Positions 15,813 to 23,330 of a DNA stretch of 28,568 nt are shown piece after piece. A program made the translations under genes and the position numbers. The DNA is from Mailhella sp. (GTDB taxonomy: Bacteria > Desulfobacterota > Desulfovibrionia > Desulfovibrionales > Desulfovibrionaceae), in the NCBI GenBank assembly GCA_017411945.1, contig JAFQPD010000131.1, forward strand, positions 1 to 28,568. Direction: 5' to 3'. Positions within the stretch are counted from its first letter, which is position 1, and each line of letters opens with the position of its first letter. The notes under the pieces are model-generated. The model worked only from the letters and a program-made list of their open reading frames with translations. It had not been told where the DNA came from and did no database searches.

Positions 15813-18320
15813 TTAGCCGACCACCACGTTCACAAGCTTGCCGGGCACGACGATGACCTTGCGGACAGCCTTGCCCTCGATGTGGTTCTGGACGGAAGGT
15901 TCGGCCAGAGCGGCCTGTTCCACTACGTCGTTGGCACTGCCGGCAGGCACTTCCACCTTGCCGCGCAGCTTGCCGTTCACCTGCACCACGATGGTGACGA
16001 CGTCGCGCTTCAGGGCTTCTTCGTTCCATTCGGGCCAGCGCACGTCGTCCATGCTGTCCTCATGGCCGAGGGCCTGCCACACTTCCTCGCACATATGGGG
16101 AGTGAAGGGGCAGAGCATGACCAGGATGGTGGACATGGCGGAGGAAAGGGCCATGCGGCCTTCTTCCGTGGCGGAAAGGGCTTCGCGGTGCTGGTTCACA
16201 GCGTTGCACAGTTCCATGATGGCGGCGATGGCCGTGTTGAACTGGTTGCGCTCGGCGATGTCTTCACCCACCTTCTTAGCGGTGGAGTGTTCCCAGCGGC
16301 GAAGGTCGCGGATGGCGGCGTCCGAAGTTTCGGAAAGGTCGGAGCAGGCGGCCACGGGCTTCAGGATATCCTGCATTTCCGCGAACATGCGCCACACGCG
16401 GCTCACGAAGCGGAAGGAGCCTTCGATGCCGGCGTCGCTCCAGTCGAAGTCGCGTTCCGGCGGAGCGGCGAAGAGGCAGAAGAGGCGCACGGTGTCGGCG
16501 CCGAAGCGTTTCACCATGGCGTCGGGATCGACGATGTTGCCCTTGGACTTGGACATCTTGCTGCCGCCGAGGAGAACCATGCCCTGCGTGAGCAGGTTCT
16601 TGAAGGGCTCGTCGAGGTCGGCGGGGAAGTAGCCGAAGTCGCGGAGCATCTTGGTGAAGAAGCGGCTGTAGAGCAGGTGCAGGATGGCGTGTTCCACGCC
16701 GCCGATGTACTGGTCCACAGGCATGAAGTACTTGAGGGCCTCCATGTCGAAGGCGCCGTCTTCCTTGCGGGCGGCAGTGTAGCGGGCGAAATACCAGGAG
16801 GACTCCACGAAGGTGTCCATGGTATCGGTCTCACGACGGGCAGGGCCGCCGCAGCAGGGGCAGGTGGTCTCCACGAAGGAAGGAGTGTCGGGCAGGGGAG
16901 AACGGCCGTCCTCGCAGGTCTTCACGTCGAGGGGGAGCAGCACGGGCAGATCTTCCTGCTTCACAGGCTGCACGCCGCACTTCTCGCAGTACACCACGGG
17001 GATGGGGGCGCCCCAGTAACGCTGGCGGGAAAGGTTCCAGTCGCGCAGGCGGTAGTTCACGGTGGCGCGGCCCTTGCCGGTCTCGTCCAGCTTCTTCGTG
17101 ATGGCTTCCTTGCCTTCCACGTTGGGCATGCCGGTGAACTCGCCGGAATTCACGAGGAAGCCGGGCTCGGTGTAGGCTTCGGTCATCTGGGCGGGGTCGA
17201 GCTCCTGGCCTTCGGGGCTGACGACCACCTTGAGGTCGATGCCGTACTTCTTGGCGAACTCGAAGTCGCGCTGGTCGTGGGCGGGCACGGCCATGACCGC
17301 ACCGGTGCCGTATTCGGCAAGCACGAAGTTGCCGAGCCACACGGGCACGCGGTCGCCGGTGAAGGGGTTGATGCAGTAGGCGCCAGTGAACACGCCTTCC
17401 TTCTCAAGGGTCTCGGACTGGCGGTCGAGGCGGTCCATGTTGCGGGTCTTCTCGATGAAGGCGCGGATCTCTTCTTCGTTCTCACGGCCGGCGATGAGCT
17501 GTTCCGCAAGGGGGTGCTCAGGGGCGAGGGTCATGAAGGTGACGCCGAAGAGAGTGTCGGCGCGGGTGGAGAAGACGCGGATCTCAACGTCTTCAGCACC
17601 TTCGAGCTTGAAGGCGATCTCGGCGCCGGTGGAACGGCCAATCCAGTTGTTCTGCATGGTGAGGACGCGGGCGGGCCAGCCGGCTTCCAGCTTCTTGAGG
17701 TCGGCGAGGAGCTCGTCGGCATAGGCGGTGATGCGGAAGAACCACTGGGTGAGGTCCTTCTGCTCCACGTTGGAGTCGCAGCGCCAGCACTTGCCGTCGA
17801 TGACCTGCTCGTTGGCGAGAACGGTGTGGCAGCTGGGGCACCAGTTCTGGGCGGCCTTCTTGCGGTAGACCAGGCCCTTTTCAAGGCACTTCAGGAAGAA
17901 TTCCTGTTCCCAGCGGTAATATTCGGGGCGGCAGGTGGCCACTTCGCGGCGCCAGTCGTAGGAGTAGCCCATGCGCTGCAGCTGGGTGCGCATGTTGGCG
18001 ATGTTGGCGTAGGTCCACTTGCCGGGGTGGGTGTTGTTCTTGATGGCGGCATTCTCAGCGGGGAGGCCGAAGGCGTCCCAGCCGATGGGATGAAGGACGT
18101 TGTAGCCCTGCAGGCGGCGGAAGCGGGCCATGACGTCGCCGATGGAGTAGTTGCGCACATGGCCCATGTGGATGTTGCCCGAAGGATAGGGGAACATCTC
18201 CATGAGGAAATACTTGGGCTTGGAGGAATCCACATCGCAGTCGAAGGAGCCCTTCTCGGCCCAGATCTTCTGCCACTTCTCTTCCAGAGCATGCGGTTCG
18301 TAACGAGAGGAAAGTGCCAT
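15813..18320 (-). CDS. leuS: Leucyl-tRNA synthetase
   Basis: An 835-residue class I synthetase charging tRNA-Leu in the cytoplasm. The start MALSSRYEPHALEEKW is the usual LeuS opening, with AAGGA upstream; 14 extra residues in the longer frame are rejected. Visible landmarks are PYPSGNIHMGH (HIGH signature, HMGH at 51-54), a zinc-knuckle pair CPSC...CWRC, the editing domain with AVPAHDQRDFEFA, a second Cys pair CPCC, and KMSKS at 588-592 before a long helical anticodon-binding end. Length is close to the family's 830-870. It follows nusB by 52 bases in the same unit. Confidence 0.98.
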   Translation of the reverse strand: MALSSRYEPHALEEKWQKIWAEKGSFDCDVDSSKPKYFLMEMFPYPSGNIHMGHVRNYSIGDVMARFRRLQGYNVLHPIGWDAFGLPAENAAIKNNTHPGKWTYANIANMRTQLQRMGYSYDWRREVATCRPEYYRWEQEFFLKCLEKGLVYRKKAAQNWCPSCHTVLANEQVIDGKCWRCDSNVEQKDLTQWFFRITAYADELLADLKKLEAGWPARVLTMQNNWIGRSTGAEIAFKLEGAEDVEIRVFSTRADTLFGVTFMTLAPEHPLAEQLIAGRENEEEIRAFIEKTRNMDRLDRQSETLEKEGVFTGAYCINPFTGDRVPVWLGNFVLAEYGTGAVMAVPAHDQRDFEFAKKYGIDLKVVVSPEGQELDPAQMTEAYTEPGFLVNSGEFTGMPNVEGKEAITKKLDETGKGRATVNYRLRDWNLSRQRYWGAPIPVVYCEKCGVQPVKQEDLPVLLPLDVKTCEDGRSPLPDTPSFVETTCPCCGGPARRETDTMDTFVESSWYFARYTAARKEDGAFDMEALKYFMPVDQYIGGVEHAILHLLYSRFFTKMLRDFGYFPADLDEPFKNLLTQGMVLLGGSKMSKSKGNIVDPDAMVKRFGADTVRLFCLFAAPPERDFDWSDAGIEGSFRFVSRVWRMFAEMQDILKPVAACSDLSETSDAAIRDLRRWEHSTAKKVGEDIAERNQFNTAIAAIMELCNAVNQHREALSATEEGRMALSSAMSTILVMLCPFTPHMCEEVWQALGHEDSMDDVRWPEWNEEALKRDVVTIVVQVNGKLRGKVEVPAGSANDVVEQAALAEPSVQNHIEGKAVRKVIVVPGKLVNVVVG

Positions 18321-18372
18321 TTCTATGAATCCTTGGAAGTTCGGGCCGAGGCCCGCTTGCATCAGAGGGGGA

Positions 18373-18831
18373 CTAGCCGCGGGCCTTGAGCTCGCCCTTT
18401 TCCAGGGCTTTGCTCACAGCGTCGAGTATGCCGTTCACGAAGGTGTGGGAGCGGGCGTCGCCGTACTGCTTGTCGAGTTCGAGGGCCTCGTTCATGGATA
18501 CCTTGCAGGGCACGTCGGCGCGGTAGAGCATCTCATACACGCCGAGGCGCAGGAGGTTCAGCTCCACGCGGCCCACACGGTCGAGCCGCCAGTTGCGGGC
18601 GAACTTCTCGATGACGGCATCGAGTTCCCTGCGGTGCTGCCACACGCCGAGCACCAGCTCCCATGCGAAGCCGGAAGGTTCTTCGGCTTCAGGGGCATCT
18701 TCCTGGCGGGGCACGGAAAGGAAGGCCTTCTTGAGGTCTTCAACGGTGTTGCAGTCGAGGAATTCCTGACCATAGAGGGCCTGGAAGGCAAGCTGACGAT
18801 GAGCGCGGCGGGAAGGTTCTTTCACAGCCAT
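18373..18831 (-). CDS. nusB: Transcription antitermination factor NusB
   Basis: A 152-residue all-helical protein that with NusE binds boxA in rRNA leaders. Diagnostic segments are SRRAHRQLAFQALYG near the start, RNWRLDRVGRVELNLLRLGVYEML (about 94-117, the strongest match) and VSMNEALELDKQYG, then FVNGILDAV. Its ATG shares one base with the ribH stop codon (TGATG), so translation is coupled. The ribH-nusB pair is a very common arrangement. Confidence 0.95.
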   Translation of the reverse strand: MAVKEPSRRAHRQLAFQALYGQEFLDCNTVEDLKKAFLSVPRQEDAPEAEEPSGFAWELVLGVWQHRRELDAVIEKFARNWRLDRVGRVELNLLRLGVYEMLYRADVPCKVSMNEALELDKQYGDARSHTFVNGILDAVSKALEKGELKARG

Positions 18832-19301
18832 CAGATCTGCTCCATGACGCGGATGGTCTCGAGGACGGCGGCAGCGGCTTCGGAGCCCTTGTTGCCCACA
18901 TGTGCGCCGGCGCGCTCGATGGCCTGTTCCAGATTATCGCAGGTGAGCAGGCCGAAGCCGATGGGCAGGCCGGTCTGCAGGGATATCTGCGCGATGCCCT
19001 TGGAGGCTTCGGCGCACACATAGTCGAAGTGGGGAGTGCTGCCGCGGATGACCGTGCCAAGGGCGATGATGCCGCTGTACTGGGAGAAGGCGGCCAGCTT
19101 CTTGCACACGAGGGGCAGCTCATAGGCTCCGGGGACGCGGATGACAGTGATGTCGTCCAGAGAAGCGCCGTGGCGCACGAGGTAGTCGATGGCGCCGTCG
19201 ATGAGGCGGCCGACCACGAAATCGTTGAAGCGGGACGCGACGATGGCGATCTTCAGTCCCTGGGCATTGAGCTGCCCTTCGATGGTCTTCACGGAATACA
19301 T
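18831..19301 (-). CDS. ribH: 6,7-dimethyl-8-ribityllumazine synthase
   Basis: A 156-residue enzyme making the lumazine precursor of riboflavin from the ribityl-pyrimidine and dihydroxybutanone phosphate; it forms large cytoplasmic shells. Seen: IVASRFN (20-26), VPGAYELP (57-63), GTVIRGSTPHFDYV with H91, LLTCDNLEQA and the NKGSEAA end segment. GAGG precedes the ATG by about five bases. It overlaps nusB by one base, and lies 226 bases from ribE, a gap where related genomes keep ribBA. Confidence 0.97.
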   Translation of the reverse strand: MYSVKTIEGQLNAQGLKIAIVASRFNDFVVGRLIDGAIDYLVRHGASLDDITVIRVPGAYELPLVCKKLAAFSQYSGIIALGTVIRGSTPHFDYVCAEASKGIAQISLQTGLPIGFGLLTCDNLEQAIERAGAHVGNKGSEAAAAVLETIRVMEQI

Positions 19302-19435
19302 AGGTTCCTCATACAGTTATGGGCCGAAGCCCTTTTTTCTCAGCTAGGAGGCGCGGGACGGGGAAAAATTCTCGGCGTTTTGAGTCGCCATTCCCTCCCC
19401 ATGCTCACGCGCGCGGATATCTTCGCGCAAAACGA

Positions 19436-19527
19436 GGCAGATGCCAAGCATTTTCAGCATCCGTTAAGCGCAAAGGCAGGACTTTCCGCGTATTTGAACG
19501 CGAAAAGCCCTGAAAGATGCATCTGCC
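19436..19527 (-). other. Structured RNA region between ribE and ribH
   Basis: Directly after the ribE stop codon, the minus strand has GGCAGATGC (19519-19527) complementary to GCATCTGCC (19436-19444), enclosing a 15-bp hairpin (19477-19512, two wobbles, six-base loop). GGATGC (about 19457-19462) could compete for GCATCT, so two folds are possible. There is no T-tract and no match to the FMN riboswitch consensus. The rest of the gap, 19302-19435, holds only a small GGGC/GCCC hairpin with UUCG-type loop just before the ribH start. Confidence 0.45.
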
Positions 19528-20220
19528 CTACAGGCCGAAGCCGTTCTTGAGCAGGAAATCCATGGTCACGCGGCTTTCGGCAGGCTTTTCCTGCGCCGGC
19601 GCGCCGCCCTGCCCCGCCCCTCCGGCATAAGGCTGGAGCAGGTTCTTCACATACTTGGCGATGACGTCCGTCTCCATGTTCACAGCCGCGCCGGGCTTCC
19701 AGCTGGCGGCGGTGGTGACACGCCACGTTTCCGGGATGATGTTCACCTCGAGCCAGCCCGCGCCGCAGCGGTTCACCGTAAGGCTTATGCCGTCCAGCGT
19801 GACGGAGCCCTTGGGCACCACCTCGCCGCTCCACTGCGCATCGAAAGCCATGCGCATGCGGCGCGAACCGCCCACTTCCGTCATGCTCTCCACATGGGCC
19901 ACGCAGTCCACATGCCCGCTCACGATATGCCCGCCGAAGCGGTCGCCCATCTGCATGGCGCGTTCCATGTTCACCAGAGAGCCCACGCGAAGGCCGCCGA
20001 GGTTGGTGCAGGAAGCCGTCTCGGCAGAGGCGAAGGCCGTGAATTCCGGCCCCGCGGGGAGCCATTTCTCCACGGTGAGGCATACGCCGTTGCAGGCCAC
20101 GGATTCGCCTATCTCCGGCTTATCGAAAGCAAAAAGCGGATGGAAGCGGAAGAGCAGGTCCCCTCCCCTTTTCTCCATGGCCGTGACGCGGCCCTGACCT
20201 TCTACCAGTCCTGTGAACAT
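19528..20220 (-). CDS. ribE: Riboflavin synthase, alpha chain
   Basis: A 230-residue enzyme that dismutates two lumazine molecules to riboflavin. It starts MFTGLVEGQG, the invariant opening, and shows the family's internal duplication: GESVACNGVCLTV (38-50) in the first barrel and KGSVTLDGISLTV in the second, with GGHIVSGHVD between. The C-terminal tail after KYVKNLL is about 30 residues longer than usual and Gly/Ala-rich. Its ATG begins one base after the ribD stop codon. The same gene is called ribC in some species. Confidence 0.96.
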   Translation of the reverse strand: MFTGLVEGQGRVTAMEKRGGDLLFRFHPLFAFDKPEIGESVACNGVCLTVEKWLPAGPEFTAFASAETASCTNLGGLRVGSLVNMERAMQMGDRFGGHIVSGHVDCVAHVESMTEVGGSRRMRMAFDAQWSGEVVPKGSVTLDGISLTVNRCGAGWLEVNIIPETWRVTTAASWKPGAAVNMETDVIAKYVKNLLQPYAGGAGQGGAPAQEKPAESRVTMDFLLKNGFGL

Positions 20221-20221
20221 A

Positions 20222-21367
20222 TCAGCCTCTCATGGCTCGGAATCGGATGTGCACGTCGCCCTCGGCGAGCGAAACGGAAACGGCCTTCATGCGCAGGGCG
20301 TCTTCCATGCTCTCGGCATGGCGGCCGGAAAAGAGCGGCGTAGCCTCGTCGTCGGCAAGGATGGCAGGGGCCATATGCAGATGGAATTCGTCCACGAGCC
20401 CGGCTTCGAGCAGGGAAAGGGCCGTGCGGCCTCCCCCTTCGCAAAGCACATAGAGGCAGTTCTCTTCCGTGCGGAGTATCTCCAGCACCTGCCCCACATC
20501 GAGCAGGCCCTGCCCGGCAGGCTTGGCGGAGCTGCCTGCGCCGTAAACGCGCGCTCCCCTGGCTCGCAGGGCTGCGGCGGCAGGAGATGCGGCCTGGGCC
20601 TCCGTGGTGAAGAACACGCTCTCGGCGGCGCGTTCGCGCATCAGGGCGCATCCGTTCTCGGAAGGAAGGCGCGAGGTGAGCACAGCCGCAAGGGGCTGGC
20701 GTTCCGCCGCATCGGTGCGGGCCGTGAGGCGAGGGTCGTCGAGGGCGAAGGTATTGCCGCCCACGAGCACGGCGCCGCGCGCAAGGCCCACCTTCTCGCG
20801 CAGGCGATGCACCTCGGCATGGGAGGCGTCGTTGGAAATCTTCTGGGAACGCCCGGACTTGGTGGAGATGCGCCCGTCCAGCGTGGATGCCATCTTCAGG
20901 ATGACATAGGGGCGGCGCGTGGTCTGCCAGACGATGAAGTCCGCCACGAGCTCGCGGCACTCCTCTTCGAGAAGCCCGGAGACGACTTCCACGCCGTTCT
21001 GGCGCAGGAACTCCGCTCCGCCCGCGGCCTTGGCGTTCAGATCGGGCATGCCGATGAACACGCGCTTCACGCCAGCCTTCAGCACGGCATGGGAGCAGGG
21101 AGGCGTCTTGCCGAAATGGTTGCAGGGCTCAAGCGTGACGTACATGTCGCAGCCTGCGGTGTCTATGCCCTTCTCGGCGGCGTCGCGCAGGCAGTTCACT
21201 TCGGCATGGGCCTGCCCGCAGACCTGATGCCAGCCTTCGGCGACTATCTCGCCGTCGCGCACCAGGACTGCGCCCACTGTGGGGTTGGGTGCGGTGCGCC
21301 AGCGGCCGCGTTCGGCCAGCTCTATGGCGCGGCGCATGAAGGCTTCATGCTTGGAGATGTCGCTCAT
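20222..21367 (-). CDS. ribD: Bifunctional riboflavin-specific deaminase/reductase
   Basis: A 381-residue cytoplasmic enzyme doing the second and third steps of the pyrimidine branch: deamination, then NADPH-dependent reduction. The deaminase domain has the zinc set H54 and E56 (HAEVN), C82 (PCNHFGKTPPC) and C91; APNPTVGAV is the usual substrate loop. The reductase domain begins near 153 (RPYVILKMASTLDGRIS) and continues through GAVLVGGNTFALDDPRLTAR and CEGGGRTALSLLEAGLVDE. Overlaps the upstream deaminase gene by four bases (ATGA). Confidence 0.97.
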   Translation of the reverse strand: MSDISKHEAFMRRAIELAERGRWRTAPNPTVGAVLVRDGEIVAEGWHQVCGQAHAEVNCLRDAAEKGIDTAGCDMYVTLEPCNHFGKTPPCSHAVLKAGVKRVFIGMPDLNAKAAGGAEFLRQNGVEVVSGLLEEECRELVADFIVWQTTRRPYVILKMASTLDGRISTKSGRSQKISNDASHAEVHRLREKVGLARGAVLVGGNTFALDDPRLTARTDAAERQPLAAVLTSRLPSENGCALMRERAAESVFFTTEAQAASPAAAALRARGARVYGAGSSAKPAGQGLLDVGQVLEILRTEENCLYVLCEGGGRTALSLLEAGLVDEFHLHMAPAILADDEATPLFSGRHAESMEDALRMKAVSVSLAEGDVHIRFRAMRG

Positions 21368-21900
21368 GCCTTGCCTCCGCAGGAGCAGGACGGCCCACAG
21401 GCGCAGGCGGACTGTTCGACAGATCTAACTTCCCCAGACCCTTCGTCAGACGGAAGCACCACGACCTGTACTCCGGCTTCTTCGAGCATCTTTTCGGAAA
21501 GCTCGTCCGGGTAGCCTTCGGCTATCCATATCTTCTTCACGCCGCAGTTGATGAGCATCTTGGCGCAGATGATGCAGGGCTGGGTGGTGCAGAATATCTC
21601 TGCCCCGCGCAGGGAAATGCCGTGCACGGCGGCCTGTATGATGACGTTCTGCTCGGCGTGTATGCCGCGGCATATCTCGTGACGCTGGCCGGAGGGTATG
21701 CCCATCTGCTGGCGAAGGCACCCCGCTTCGAGGCAGTGCGGAACGCCGGAAGGCGCGCCGTTGTAGCCCGTGGCCAGTATGCGCCTGTCGAGCACGGCAA
21801 TAGCCCCCACCTTGCGGCGGAGGCAGGTGGAACGCTGTGCCACGAGGTGGGCGATATCCATGAAATAGCGGGGCCAGCTGGCTCTCTTGTCCTGAGACAT
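21364..21900 (-). CDS. dCMP/cytidine deaminase-family protein (ComEB-like)
   Basis: A 178-residue zinc-dependent deaminase, most like dCMP deaminase or late-competence protein ComEB. Zinc and catalytic residues: H81 and E83 (HAEQN), C109 and C112 (PCIIC); YNGAPSGVPHC (46-56) is the family substrate loop. The start at 21900 is chosen because GGAGGAG lies just before it; 15 further in-frame residues upstream are rejected. The last 15 residues form an unusual cysteine tail with C166, C168, C172 and C174. It is the first gene of the rib unit and overlaps ribD by four bases. Nucleotide metabolism is likely; the exact substrate is not proven. Confidence 0.92.
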   Translation of the reverse strand: MSQDKRASWPRYFMDIAHLVAQRSTCLRRKVGAIAVLDRRILATGYNGAPSGVPHCLEAGCLRQQMGIPSGQRHEICRGIHAEQNVIIQAAVHGISLRGAEIFCTTQPCIICAKMLINCGVKKIWIAEGYPDELSEKMLEEAGVQVVVLPSDEGSGEVRSVEQSACACGPSCSCGGKA

Positions 21901-21950
21901 ATCTCCTCCCGGGTATGGGAGAACTGTTATCACTTCCTGAGCCATTTGAA

Positions 21951-21987
21951 AAGGCAGGCTCCCGGCGTCGTGCCGGAGGCCTGCCTT
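21951..21987 (-). terminator. glyA terminator
   Basis: AAGGCAGGC (21951-21959) pairs with GCCTGCCTT (21979-21987) and CCGGC with GCCGG inside, loop GTCGT. On the minus strand TTTTC follows. It lies 15 bases past the glyA stop and separates the fatty-acid/glyA unit from the deaminase-rib unit. Confidence 0.7.
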
Positions 21988-22002
21988 GACATCAGGACGC
22001 TT

Positions 22003-23247
22003 TTACCACGCAAAGAGCGGGAACTGGCTGGCGAACTTCTCCACGTCGGCGCGGATCTCGCCGAGGCGGGTCTCGTTCCGGGCGTTGCCGAGAACATCCA
22101 CTATCCAGCCGCCCACCTTGAGCATGTCGCCTTCCTTCATGCCGCGCGTGGTGAGGGCGGCCGTGCCGATGCGAACGCCGGAAGTGACGAAGGGGGAGCG
22201 GGTCTCGAAGGGCACGGTGTTCTTGTTGGCCGTGATGCCGGCGAGGTCGAGGGCGTGCTCGGCGTCCTTGCCGGTGATGTCGCGCTTCGAGAGGTCGAGG
22301 AGCATGAGGTGATTGTCCGTGCCGCCGGAAACGAGGTCGTAGCCGGCATCGGCGAGGCACTGGGCCAGCACCTTGGCATTCTTCACCACCTGAGCCTGAT
22401 AGTCCTTGAACTCGGGGCGCAGAGCTTCGCCGAAGGCCACGGCCTTGGCCGCGATGACGTGCATGAGCGGGCCGCCCTGCATGCCGGGGAAGATGGCGCT
22501 GTTCACAGGCTTGGCGTACTCTTCGCCGCGGGCGGAAAGTATCATGCCGCCGCGGGGGCCGCGCAGGGTCTTGTGCGTGGTGGTGGTCACGATATCGGCG
22601 TAAGGCACGGGAGAAATGTGCTGGCCGCCAGCCACGAGGCCGGCGATGTGGGCCATGTCCACCATGAGCTTCGCGCCCACCTTGTCGGCGATGGCACGGA
22701 AGCGGGGGAAATCGAGCGTGCGGGAATAGGCGCTGGCGCCGGCCACGATGAGCGCGGGGCGGCATTCCTCTGCGGCCTTCTCCACGGCGTCGTAGTCGAG
22801 CTGGCCGCTCTCGCGGTCCACGCCGTAGGCAACGAAATTATAGGTGCGGCCGGAGAAGTTCACAGGGCTGCCGTGGGTGAGGTGGCCGCCATGGGAGAGA
22901 TCCATGCCGAGAATGGTGTCGCCGGGCTTCACGAGTGCCATGTAGGCGGCCATGTTGGCCTGACTGCCGGCGTGGGGCTGGACGTTGGCGAAGTCGCAGC
23001 CGAAGATCTCCTTGGCGCGGTCGCGGGCGAGGTCTTCCACCACGTCCACGAACTCACAGCCGCCGTAGTAACGCTTGGACGGGTAGCCTTCGGCATACTT
23101 GTGGGTCATGACGGAGCCCTGCGCCTCGCGCACAGCGGCAGAGACGAAGTTCTCGGAGGCGATCAGTTCAAGCTTGCTGACCTGACGGCGGGATTCCTTC
23201 CAGATAGCATCGGCGACGGCAGGGTCGCGCAGGAGGAGTTCGTGCAT
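22003..23247 (-). CDS. glyA: Serine hydroxymethyltransferase
   Basis: A 414-residue PLP enzyme converting serine and tetrahydrofolate to glycine and methylene-tetrahydrofolate in the cytoplasm. Landmarks: LELIASENFVS (26-36), YAEGYPSKRYYGG (51-63), NVQPHAGSQANMAAY (88-102), the VDMAHIAGLVA segment (196-206) and K226 in TTTTHKTLRGPRGG, the Schiff-base lysine. Full length for the bacterial family. AGAGG precedes the ATG. It is the last gene of the rpmF-fab unit, giving one-carbon units next to lipid genes as in Desulfovibrio. Confidence 0.98.
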   Translation of the reverse strand: MHELLLRDPAVADAIWKESRRQVSKLELIASENFVSAAVREAQGSVMTHKYAEGYPSKRYYGGCEFVDVVEDLARDRAKEIFGCDFANVQPHAGSQANMAAYMALVKPGDTILGMDLSHGGHLTHGSPVNFSGRTYNFVAYGVDRESGQLDYDAVEKAAEECRPALIVAGASAYSRTLDFPRFRAIADKVGAKLMVDMAHIAGLVAGGQHISPVPYADIVTTTTHKTLRGPRGGMILSARGEEYAKPVNSAIFPGMQGGPLMHVIAAKAVAFGEALRPEFKDYQAQVVKNAKVLAQCLADAGYDLVSGGTDNHLMLLDLSKRDITGKDAEHALDLAGITANKNTVPFETRSPFVTSGVRIGTAALTTRGMKEGDMLKVGGWIVDVLGNARNETRLGEIRADVEKFASQFPLFAW

Positions 23248-23282
23248 GGTACAGACCTCTGGGATAATCTGTGGATAAGGCG

Positions 23283-23302
23283 AGGGCCGGTTTCCCGGCC
23301 CT
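23283..23302 (-). other. GNRA hairpin between fabF and glyA
   Basis: AGGGCCGG (23283-23290) and CCGGCCCT (23295-23302) form a perfect 8-bp stem; on the minus strand the loop is GAAA. There is no T-tract, so it more likely marks a stability or processing site than a terminator. Confidence 0.5.
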
Positions 23303-23330
23303 TGTCAGTGGAGATGTTCCGGCGCAGGAA

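Noticed and set aside
15700..16029. 110-residue extension of lptE
   Set aside because: It overlaps the end of leuS in another frame and would bury the signal peptide and lipobox that begin at the chosen start.
15882..18389. 835-codon open frame on the plus strand
   Set aside because: Exact antisense of leuS, with a biased Val/Gly/His composition; leuS shows complete catalytic motifs.
19316..19342. GGGCCGAAGCCC followed by TTTTTT on the plus strand, looking like a terminator
   Set aside because: The stem is only four base pairs and no plus-strand gene leads into it. On the minus strand the T-tract is on the wrong side.
19302..19527. FMN riboswitch before ribH
   Set aside because: The conserved AGGGTGAAATTCC-like and GAC(C)GGCGGT-like blocks are not present; none was seen before the deaminase-ribD start either.
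21986..21991. Perfect TTGACA on the plus strand
   Set aside because: No -10 box at a proper distance and no plus-strand gene downstream; it is part of the glyA terminator flank.
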